This document shows, in pieces, positions 6,825 through 13,241 of a stretch of DNA of 13,241 nucleotides (its first letter is position 1; each line of letters begins with the position of its first letter). Where the stretch lies: assembly GCA_045534165.1 (NCBI GenBank), contig JAZSJD010000078.1, positions 1-13,241 on the forward strand. Direction: 5' to 3'. Source of the DNA: SIG575 sp045534165 (lineage in GTDB: Bacteria > Bacillota > Clostridia > Oscillospirales > Acutalibacteraceae). The notes beneath the pieces were generated by a model. That model did no database searches. It saw nothing but the letters and a program-made list of their open reading frames with translations, and was not told the origin of the DNA. Position numbers and translations under genes: made by a program.

Positions 6825-7562
6825 ATGAAAAGTAAGTTTGAACTTGCGCACTTTGATGTTTTGCCCCGTCACGTTGGTGTTATTATGGATGGTAACGGAC
6901 GATGGGCAAAACAAAGAGGTCTTGAACGCTCAGCAGGTCATAAGGAAGGTGCAAATGTTTTCAGAACAATTTGCGAATACGCTTGTGACCTTGGCATTGA
7001 GTGCATAACTTTTTATGCTTTTTCAACTGAAAACTGGGTAAGACCTGAAGTTGAAGTCAAAGCAATAATGTCCCTTCTTCGTTCCTATCTTCTTGAAGCA
7101 CTTGAAAGAAAAAAAGAAAACGAAGAAAAGGGGATGCAAATCCGCTTTATAGGTGATGTAAGCCGAGTTGATAAAGAGCTGCAGAGAATGATAAAACTTA
7201 TCGAAAAGCAGTCAAAAAACAAAACAAGAACCGTTGTTAATATTGCTGTTAATTATGGTGGTAAACAGGAACTTGTGCGCTCATTTAAAGACATTGCCCG
7301 TGATATTGAAAGTGGAAAAATTTCTTCTGAAGATATCACAGACCAGCTTATTGAAAGCAAACTCTATACTCCGGATTTTCCAGCGTGCGATTTGATAATC
7401 AGACCAAGTGGGGAATACAGACTTTCAAATTTCCTCACGTGGCAGTCAGCTTATTCTGAATTCTGGTTTTCTGACATTTTGTGGCCAGATTTCACAATAG
7501 AAAATTTCAATGAAGCTCTCAGAGCTTACGAACAAAGAAACCGTCGTTTTGGCGGAATATAA
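6825..7562 (+). CDS. uppS: Undecaprenyl diphosphate synthase (cis-prenyltransferase)
   Basis: This 245-residue enzyme extends farnesyl diphosphate with isopentenyl units in cis to make the C55 carrier lipid used for peptidoglycan and teichoic acid synthesis. Family motifs are clear: VIMDGNGRWAKQRG (19-32) with catalytic Asp22, SAGHKEG (37-43), YAFSTENWVRP (64-74), and RPSGEYRLSNF (193-203) followed by WQSAYSEFWF with the Mg-binding-type Glu212. Length is normal. The ATG at 6825 is the only sensible start, as an in-frame stop lies 12 nt upstream. No good Shine-Dalgarno sequence precedes it, so translation may depend on frr, whose stop is 20 nt upstream. It uses precursors made by the dxr and ispG products of the same operon. 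Confidence 0.96.
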   Translation: MKSKFELAHFDVLPRHVGVIMDGNGRWAKQRGLERSAGHKEGANVFRTICEYACDLGIECITFYAFSTENWVRPEVEVKAIMSLLRSYLLEALERKKENEEKGMQIRFIGDVSRVDKELQRMIKLIEKQSKNKTRTVVNIAVNYGGKQELVRSFKDIARDIESGKISSEDITDQLIESKLYTPDFPACDLIIRPSGEYRLSNFLTWQSAYSEFWFSDILWPDFTIENFNEALRAYEQRNRRFGGI

Positions 7563-7586
7563 TAAAGTAAATCCGGTGATTGAATA

Positions 7587-8456
7587 ATGAAAATAAGAAT
7601 TATTTCAGCAGCAGTAGCGATAGCTATAGCAGTAACAGCAATGTGTTTTTTGTTTGGATTACCATTTTTAATGTTTATTGCTGTTTTATGTACGATTGCG
7701 GCGAATGAAATTATGGATGTTGCGGGAGTTAAAAGCTGGTTAATTAAAATTCCCGGAATGGTGTTTGCAGCAGCAATACCTTCTTTTGTAAATTCACAAG
7801 ATGCTATAGAATCAAAGCTTGGATTTGAGGTACCTGTTGCAACAATCATAGGCTTATATGTGCTGATAATGCTCAGCCTGATGCTTGTAAAACATAAACA
7901 GATAAAATTTGACCAGTTGGCAGTTACTCTTTATGGTTCAATTTTTGTTCCTTATGCATTGTCAAATGTTCTGATTATCAAAGATTCTTATAAATTATAC
8001 GAAACTGTTTACAATAAAGGTGAGTGTGTATATCTTGTTTTATTTGCTCTTTTCTGTGCACTTATAACAGACAGTTTTGCGTATTTTGTAGGACGTAAAT
8101 TTGGTAAACATAAACTTTGTCCCAACATAAGTCCCAAGAAGACAATTGAAGGTGCTGTAGGTGGTCTTGTGTTATCTGTAGCATATAATGTTGCTGTGTT
8201 TGCAGGAGTAAGACATTGGATTTTCCATGATGAAACTGAAATCACTTTCACATTTATAATCGTTATGTCTTTTGTTCTCTCAGCAGTAAGTATGTTGGGC
8301 GACCTTTCGGCATCACTTCTTAAACGCAACTTTGGTGTAAAAGATTTCGGTAAAATTATGCCCGGTCATGGCGGCGTTGTGGACAGATTAGACAGTTGTA
8401 TTTTTGTATTTCCTGTTCTTGTTGCCGCATTAAAATTTGTGAATATTGTAGGATGA
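7587..8456 (+). CDS. cdsA: Phosphatidate cytidylyltransferase (CDP-DAG synthase)
   Basis: This 289-residue integral membrane enzyme makes CDP-diacylglycerol from phosphatidate and CTP, the branch point of bacterial phospholipid synthesis. Several hydrophobic segments cover the N-terminal half (about 4-45, 55-68, 85-102, 112-130, 147-165) and again 190-208 and 222-238. The family signature is intact at residues 243-269: SxLLKR, then KDFGKIMPGHGG, then DRLD. TDSFAYFVGRKFG (161-173) and SPKKTIEG (182-189) are also conserved. The ATG has GGTGA 7 nt upstream. It lies 24 nt after uppS and 4 nt before dxr, the standard Firmicutes arrangement. Confidence 0.95.
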   Translation: MKIRIISAAVAIAIAVTAMCFLFGLPFLMFIAVLCTIAANEIMDVAGVKSWLIKIPGMVFAAAIPSFVNSQDAIESKLGFEVPVATIIGLYVLIMLSLMLVKHKQIKFDQLAVTLYGSIFVPYALSNVLIIKDSYKLYETVYNKGECVYLVLFALFCALITDSFAYFVGRKFGKHKLCPNISPKKTIEGAVGGLVLSVAYNVAVFAGVRHWIFHDETEITFTFIIVMSFVLSAVSMLGDLSASLLKRNFGVKDFGKIMPGHGGVVDRLDSCIFVFPVLVAALKFVNIVG

Positions 8457-8460
8457 GGTT

Positions 8461-9612
8461 ATGAAAAAGATATCAATTCTTGGTTCTACCGGTTCTATAG
8501 GAAAACAATCTCTCGACGTTGTACGTATGAGAGGTTTTTCCGTTACTGCCCTTACTGCTAACAATAATGTGCAGTTAATTGAAGAACAGGCAAGAGAGTT
8601 TAAACCGCAATGTGTTGCACTTTTCGATGAAAATGCAGCAAAAGATTTAAAAATAAAATTAGCAGATACGGATATCCGTGTTCTTTCCGGAATTGAGGGT
8701 ATCTGCGAGTGTGCATCGCTTGAAGAAACAGATACAGTACTTAACAGTGTTGTGGGAATGGTAGGTTTAAAGCCTACTGTTGCAGCTATCAATGCAAAAA
8801 AAGAAATTGCATTGGCAAATAAAGAAACACTCGTGGAAGCAGGTAAACTTGTAACAGACCTTGCAAAGAAAAACTCAGTGAGAATTTTACCTGTTGACAG
8901 TGAACATTCAGCTATTTTCCAGTCATTAGGTGGATGTGTGTCAAAGTCAATGATAAAAAGACTTATTCTCACAGCTTCAGGAGGTCCTTTCTTCGGCAAA
9001 AAGAGAGAAGAACTTGAGAATGTTACAGTTGAGCAGGCACTTAACCATCCCAACTGGGCAATGGGTGCAAAAATTACTGTAGATTCAGCAACAATGATGA
9101 ACAAAGGTCTTGAACTTATTGAAGCAGCATGGCTTTTTGATATGCCTGCTGATAAAATCGATATAGTTGTTCACAGACAAAGTATAGTGCATTCACTTGT
9201 TGAATATGTTGATAATTCAGTTATCGCTCAGCTTGGTGTTCCTGATATGAGAATACCCATTCAGTATGCCTTGACATATCCTGAAAGATATGAAAGTCCT
9301 GTTAAACAGCTCAATCTTACAGATTTTGGAACATTAACTTTCGAAAAAGCGGATGAAGACACATTCGTCTGCATAAAATACTGTAAAGAAGCCCTCACAA
9401 GAGGTGGCACAGCAACAGCTATTGCTAACTCTGCAAATGAAGAGGCAAATAAACTTTTCCGTCAGGGTAAAATCAGATTCCTTGAAATTGCAGAGCTTGT
9501 AGGTGAAGCACTTGAAAATATCCCTGTAAAAGAAGATTATACTTTAGAGGATATTTTTGAGACTGATATATTGGCAAGAAACTTTGTTACTGAAAGAAGT
9601 GGTAGAAATTAA
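8461..9612 (+). CDS. dxr: 1-deoxy-D-xylulose 5-phosphate reductoisomerase
   Basis: This 383-residue enzyme converts DXP to 2-C-methyl-D-erythritol 4-phosphate with NADPH, the first committed step of the MEP isoprenoid pathway and the target of fosmidomycin. The N-terminal nucleotide-binding motif is GSTGSIGKQSLDV (8-20). Metal ligands are seen in VDSEHS (Asp146, Glu148) and MNKGLELIEA (Glu218). The substrate-binding SGG is at 173-175 and the flexible loop HPNWAMG at 196-202. Length is usual for the family. The start is 4 nt after the cdsA stop, with its ribosome site (GGATGAGG) overlapping that stop codon, so coupling is likely. The 3' end probably overlaps the start of rseP. Confidence 0.97.
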   Translation: MKKISILGSTGSIGKQSLDVVRMRGFSVTALTANNNVQLIEEQAREFKPQCVALFDENAAKDLKIKLADTDIRVLSGIEGICECASLEETDTVLNSVVGMVGLKPTVAAINAKKEIALANKETLVEAGKLVTDLAKKNSVRILPVDSEHSAIFQSLGGCVSKSMIKRLILTASGGPFFGKKREELENVTVEQALNHPNWAMGAKITVDSATMMNKGLELIEAAWLFDMPADKIDIVVHRQSIVHSLVEYVDNSVIAQLGVPDMRIPIQYALTYPERYESPVKQLNLTDFGTLTFEKADEDTFVCIKYCKEALTRGGTATAIANSANEEANKLFRQGKIRFLEIAELVGEALENIPVKEDYTLEDIFETDILARNFVTERSGRN

Positions 9613-10684
9613 TCTTTTAGCATTAAACTTTTCGGCTATCTGGTCAAAAGCGTGGCCGATATTGATAGCAGTGTTATTTTTCGGATTGATTATTTTTATC
9701 CACGAATTAGGACACTTTACTTTTGCAAAAATTTTCAAAGTTAAAGTTAATGAATTTGCAATGGGAATGGGTCCCACAATTTTAAAGAAAAAAATTAAAG
9801 AAACAACATATGCTCTTCGTCTTTTTCCTATAGGCGGTTTTGTAAGTATGGAAGGTGAAGATGAAGAAAGTCAGGATGAACATTCTTTTTCAAGAAAGCC
9901 ATGTTGGCAAAGAATGATTATAGTTGTTGCCGGTGCAACGATGAATCTGATTTTAGGTCTCTTAATCTGCATTTGTATAAATGCAGGTCAGGACCTTATT
10001 GCCACAACAACTGTTGCTCATTTCAGGGAAGATTCAGTAAGTTCATCACAACTTAAAGCTGATGATAAAATTATTAAAATCGATAACCATTCCGTTACAA
10101 GCTATATGGATCTGTCTTTTCTTATGATGAGAGACAAAGACGGTGTTATGGATATAACTGTCAGACGAGATGGTGAAAAGGTTGAACTCAAAAATGTAGC
10201 TTTTGAAATGCGCATAAATGAAGACGGTACACAGTCTATGTATTTTGATTTCACAATTTACGGTGTTCAGCCAAATGTTTTCAATGTACTGAAAACATCA
10301 GCAGGGCAGACAGTATCCATTGTGAAAGTAGTGTATTTAAGTCTCTTCGATTTGGTTACAGGCCAATATGGGCTTAACGATTTGTCAGGACCTATCGGCA
10401 CAGTAACTTATATTGCCGATGCAGCTACAGAGGCAGGAAAAACCCATGATTTTTCCTCAATTGCACTTATAATGGCTTTGATTACAATTAATATCGGTGT
10501 GTTTAACCTTTTGCCGTTACCTGCACTTGATGGTGGCAGATTGTTCTTTATGTTTATTGAACTTATAAGAAGAAAACCGATAAAACAAAAATACGAATCA
10601 TGGATTCATGCAGCAGGTCTTGCAGTTCTGATAATTTTTATGATAATAGTTTCAGCAAGTGATATTCTAAAATTGATAAGATAG
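9557..10684 (+). CDS. rseP: RIP site-2 metalloprotease RseP
   Basis: This intramembrane zinc protease (S2P family, RseP/RasP) cleaves anti-sigma factors and remnant signal peptides within the membrane. HELGH at residues 49-53 lies in the first membrane helix, and the third zinc ligand is in NLLPLPALDGGR (Asp325). A PDZ-like region spans roughly 150-215. GPIGTV and the terminal hydrophobic segments (about 300-320 and 351-368) complete the pattern. The start is uncertain. TTG at 9557 has AGAGG 6 nt upstream and overlaps dxr by 56 nt, giving 375 residues. GTG at 9599 lacks a good ribosome site, but gives 361 residues, closer to the usual short N-terminus before the first helix. The end is certain, 11 nt before the ispG start. 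Confidence 0.94.
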   Translation: MRLIYWQETLLLKEVVEINLLALNFSAIWSKAWPILIAVLFFGLIIFIHELGHFTFAKIFKVKVNEFAMGMGPTILKKKIKETTYALRLFPIGGFVSMEGEDEESQDEHSFSRKPCWQRMIIVVAGATMNLILGLLICICINAGQDLIATTTVAHFREDSVSSSQLKADDKIIKIDNHSVTSYMDLSFLMMRDKDGVMDITVRRDGEKVELKNVAFEMRINEDGTQSMYFDFTIYGVQPNVFNVLKTSAGQTVSIVKVVYLSLFDLVTGQYGLNDLSGPIGTVTYIADAATEAGKTHDFSSIALIMALITINIGVFNLLPLPALDGGRLFFMFIELIRRKPIKQKYESWIHAAGLAVLIIFMIIVSASDILKLIR

Positions 10685-10695
10685 GGGATTTGAAA

Positions 10696-11745
10696 ATGGA
10701 GAGAAGAAAAACCAGGCAAGTAAAAGTAGGAAACATTGTTATAGGTTCATCATCTCCTGTTTGTGTTCAATCAATGCTTAATGTACCTTCAACAGATATT
10801 GAAGGCAGTGTAAAGCAATCGATAGAACTTGAAAAAGCAGGTTGCGAAATTATCCGTGCAGCAGTGCCGGATATGGAAGCTGTAAAGCTTATTTCAGCAA
10901 TCAAAGAAAAAGTCAATGTACCTCTTGTAGCAGATATTCATTTTGATTATAAACTCGCCCTTGAAAGTGCCGAGGCAGGAATTGATAAAATCAGAATCAA
11001 TCCCGGCAATATCGGCAGTGACGACAGGGTAAAAGCTGTTGCAAAAAAATGCAGCGAAAAAAATATCCCCATCAGAATCGGTGTAAATTCAGGTTCACTC
11101 GAAAAAGAAATCCTTGCAAAATATGGCGGGGTAACACCTGCAGCAATGTGCGAAAGTGCAATGTATCACGTTAAACTTCTTAATAAGTTTGATTTTGATG
11201 ATATCGTAATTTCAATCAAATCTTCTGATGTTTCAAAAATGGTTGAAGCTTACCGTCTTATGGCAGAAATGTGCGATTATCCCTTGCATTTAGGCGTAAC
11301 AGAAGCGGGTACATATAAAATGAGCCTTATAAAATCCTGCGCAGGAATCGGTTCATTGCTTCTGGACGGAATAGGCGATACAATCAGAATTTCTATGACA
11401 GATGAACCTGTCAAAGAAGTTGAAAGTGCAATTGACCTTCTTTCTGCACTTAATATTAAAAACGACAGACCTCAGATTGTAGCTTGTCCCACTTGCGGAA
11501 GAACAAGAATTGATTTGATTTCAACTGCAAAGGAAGTTGAAGAAGCACTTAAAAATTGTCGCAAAAATATAAAAGTGGCAGTTATGGGATGCGTTGTTAA
11601 CGGCCCCGGTGAAGCTAAAGATGCTGATATCGGAATTGCAGGTGGCGACGGTTGTGCAGTCCTCTTCAAGCAGGGTGAAGTTATAAGAAAAATAAGCGAA
11701 GAAAATATAGTGAAAGAATTGCTTGAAGAAATAGAAAAGCTTTAA
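10696..11745 (+). CDS. ispG: 4-hydroxy-3-methylbut-2-en-1-yl diphosphate synthase
   Basis: IspG (GcpE) converts MEcPP to HMBPP late in the MEP pathway, using a 4Fe-4S cluster. The protein has 349 residues, typical of the short bacterial form without the plant insertion. The N-terminal TIM-barrel part shows SSPVCVQSMLN, ADIHFDY and IRINPGNIG. The C-terminal cluster domain shows CPTCGRTRIDL (Cys264, Cys267) and MGCVVNGPGEAKDADIGIAGG-type residues with Cys299 and the catalytic-type Glu306. The ATG at 10696 is preferred because AGGGGA lies 7 nt upstream. An in-frame TTG at 10690 would leave almost no spacing. It sits between rseP and polC, an order seen in Clostridia, and works in the same pathway as the dxr product. 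Confidence 0.96.
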   Translation: MERRKTRQVKVGNIVIGSSSPVCVQSMLNVPSTDIEGSVKQSIELEKAGCEIIRAAVPDMEAVKLISAIKEKVNVPLVADIHFDYKLALESAEAGIDKIRINPGNIGSDDRVKAVAKKCSEKNIPIRIGVNSGSLEKEILAKYGGVTPAAMCESAMYHVKLLNKFDFDDIVISIKSSDVSKMVEAYRLMAEMCDYPLHLGVTEAGTYKMSLIKSCAGIGSLLLDGIGDTIRISMTDEPVKEVESAIDLLSALNIKNDRPQIVACPTCGRTRIDLISTAKEVEEALKNCRKNIKVAVMGCVVNGPGEAKDADIGIAGGDGCAVLFKQGEVIRKISEENIVKELLEEIEKL

Positions 11746-11760
11746 AAGGAAAGATAACTG

Positions 11761-13241
11761 ATGAATTCTCAGAAATTTTTATCAGTATTTGGCGATTACA
11801 TAAATAATGATGTTTTAAAAGGTCAGCTCAAAGATGCTGATATTGAGAGTATGACCTTATTCAGAGAAAAAAGAAACCTTGTTGTTATTTTGACATCCGA
11901 TAAAATTATTTCGCCTAATGCAATTTTGAAAAGTGAAAAACAAATAAAAAACTGTTTGCAGTTAAATCACGTTGAATTTCTGCCTAAATTTTCAGCAGAA
12001 ATATTCGACGCGTCTTTCTATTCCTATATTGCAGAAAGGACAAAGCAGAATTTTGCTGCTGCAAACGGTTTCCTTGTTGATGCAGAGGCACACCTTGAAA
12101 ATGATGTTTTTACAGTACAACTGAAACAAGGTGGAGTTGAGATTCTTGAAAAAGCAGGTATTGACAAATTTACAGCCAGACAGCTTAAAGATATTTTCGG
12201 CATTGAAGCATCTGTTAAATTTGTCAGTGAAAAAATAGATAAAGAAGAATTTGAACGTGTTGTGCATGAAGTAACCTTGCAAAAACAAGAAGAAAATAAT
12301 CAGATAGCACAGCCTAAGAAAAAAACTCCCGTGCAGGAATATGCTGATTTGCCTATCAGCTTCACAAATGCAGCACCGCTTTATGGTAATGTTATAAAAA
12401 CAAGACCGACCGATCTGAAAGATATCAGCCATGAAGATGGTATGGTAACTGTCTGGGGTGAAGTTTTTTCTCTTGATGTGCGTGAAACACGTGACGGAAG
12501 AAATAAAATTATCAGCTTCAATATAACTGATCTGACAAATTCATACACAGTAAAACTTTTTGAAGCAAACGAAAACACAAAGTCACTTCTTGCAAAATTG
12601 AATAATGGTATAGTCGTTGCTGTAAAAGGTACAGTAGTTTTTGATAAATGGATGAAAGACTATTGCATTCAGGCACGTGCTATTACTCAGATAGAAAAAA
12701 TGCAGAAAACAGATGATGCACCTGAAAAACGTGTTGAACTGCATCTGCATACAAATATGTCATCAATGGATGGCTTGACACCTGCAGGCAAACTTGTGGA
12801 AAGAGCTATCAAATGGGGACATAAAGCAATTGCTATTACAGACCATGGTATTGTTCAGGCTTTCCCTGATGCCATGAACGCAATCGGCAAAAGTGATATT
12901 AAAGTCATTTACGGAATGGAAGGTTATTTTGTAGATGACATGTGCCTTGATGACAGAAAACTGACAGCTGAAGAAATAAAAGCTGAGAAAACATATCATA
13001 TAATCATTCTTGCAAAGAATACTGTAGGTCTTAAAAATCTCTATCAGCTTATTACAAAATCAAACCTTGAATATTTCCACAAGCGTCCGAGAATTCCGAA
13101 ATCAGAGCTTATTGCTCACAGAGAGGGATTGATTGTGGGCAGTGCGTGTGAGGCAGGTGAGCTTTACCGTGCAATTCTGGACGGCGCCGACAGAGAAAGA
13201 CAGCTTGAAATTGCTTCTTTCTATGACTACCTTGAAATTCA
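11761..13241 (+). CDS. polC: DNA polymerase III alpha subunit PolC, 5' part
   Basis: This is the Gram-positive replicative polymerase PolC, cut by the window edge after 493 codons. The N-terminal helical region (about 1-200) is poorly conserved. An OB-fold nucleic-acid-binding domain follows at about 220-315, including EDGMVTVWGEV and ETRDGRN. The PHP domain then begins with VELHLHTNMSSMDGL (His328, His330) and continues with AITDHGIV (Asp361, His362). OB followed by PHP is the PolC arrangement, unlike DnaE. The 3'-5' exonuclease and polymerase domains must lie beyond 13241. The ATG at 11761 is 15 nt after the ispG stop, with AAAGGA about 10 nt upstream. No promoter or terminator separates it from ispG, so it is probably transcribed from the pyrH operon. 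Confidence 0.96.
   Translation, partial: MNSQKFLSVFGDYINNDVLKGQLKDADIESMTLFREKRNLVVILTSDKIISPNAILKSEKQIKNCLQLNHVEFLPKFSAEIFDASFYSYIAERTKQNFAAANGFLVDAEAHLENDVFTVQLKQGGVEILEKAGIDKFTARQLKDIFGIEASVKFVSEKIDKEEFERVVHEVTLQKQEENNQIAQPKKKTPVQEYADLPISFTNAAPLYGNVIKTRPTDLKDISHEDGMVTVWGEVFSLDVRETRDGRNKIISFNITDLTNSYTVKLFEANENTKSLLAKLNNGIVVAVKGTVVFDKWMKDYCIQARAITQIEKMQKTDDAPEKRVELHLHTNMSSMDGLTPAGKLVERAIKWGHKAIAITDHGIVQAFPDAMNAIGKSDIKVIYGMEGYFVDDMCLDDRKLTAEEIKAEKTYHIIILAKNTVGLKNLYQLITKSNLEYFHKRPRIPKSELIAHREGLIVGSACEAGELYRAILDGADRERQLEIASFYDYLEI

Noticed and set aside
8430..9104. Long antisense open frame of 224 codons opposite dxr.
   Set aside because: dxr is unmistakable on the plus strand. The antisense frame has a low-complexity serine-rich and alanine-rich translation with no family motif. 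Similar antisense frames opposite pyrH (5575-5988) and frr (6447-6914) were dismissed for the same reason.
10690..10695. TTG start for ispG two codons upstream of the chosen ATG.
   Set aside because: The AGGGGA ribosome site would be almost adjacent to the TTG, whereas it is at ideal distance from the ATG at 10696.
11722..11750. Possible promoter for polC: TTGCTT and TTAAAA with a 17-nt spacer at the end of ispG.
   Set aside because: Both boxes are poor matches and lie in coding sequence of an AT-rich genome where such matches are frequent.

Overview
The window looks like chromosomal DNA from a low-GC Gram-positive bacterium of the class Clostridia, plausibly an uncultured gut relative of the Ruminococcaceae/Oscillospiraceae. 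This is inferred from AT-rich intergenic DNA, strong AGGAGG-type ribosome binding sites, sigma-A-type promoters, a PolC-type replicative polymerase, and the conserved Firmicutes gene order pyrH-frr-uppS-cdsA-dxr-rseP-ispG-polC. I did not recognise the species.

Layout. Positions 1-156 are non-coding and rich in inverted repeats. Two paralogous minus-strand genes follow (157-1086 and 1227-2159). They encode stand-alone acyltransferases of the chloramphenicol acetyltransferase / 2-oxoacid dehydrogenase E2 catalytic fold, each with its own promoter and no lipoyl domain. A divergent plus-strand gene (2285-3469) encodes a membrane-anchored calcineurin-like metallophosphoesterase. It converges, across a bidirectional terminator, on a tandem pair of minus-strand GH16 glycoside hydrolase genes (3507-4421 and 4425-5342), which form a two-gene operon with a strong promoter.

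From 5442 to the right edge lies one long plus-strand housekeeping operon. UMP kinase (pyrH) and ribosome recycling factor (frr) are followed by envelope-lipid genes: undecaprenyl diphosphate synthase (uppS), CDP-diacylglycerol synthase (cdsA), two MEP-pathway isoprenoid enzymes (dxr, ispG) and the site-2 protease rseP. The 5' part of polC runs off the window. Gaps are short (4-32 nt) or genes overlap, and I saw no convincing internal terminator, so co-transcription is likely. Functionally, Dxr and IspG make isoprenoid precursors, UppS builds the C55 carrier lipid from them, and CdsA feeds phospholipid synthesis.

No tRNA, rRNA, CRISPR array, transposase, phage gene or clear defence system was seen. 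The right two thirds is ordinary core genome. The left third is accessory and holds the few points worth a second look: the palindromic stretch at the left edge, the duplicated lipoyl-less E2-like genes with a shared variant active-site motif, and the duplicated GH16 genes with an unusual shared hydrophobic N-terminus. I found no evidence for a new multi-gene system.
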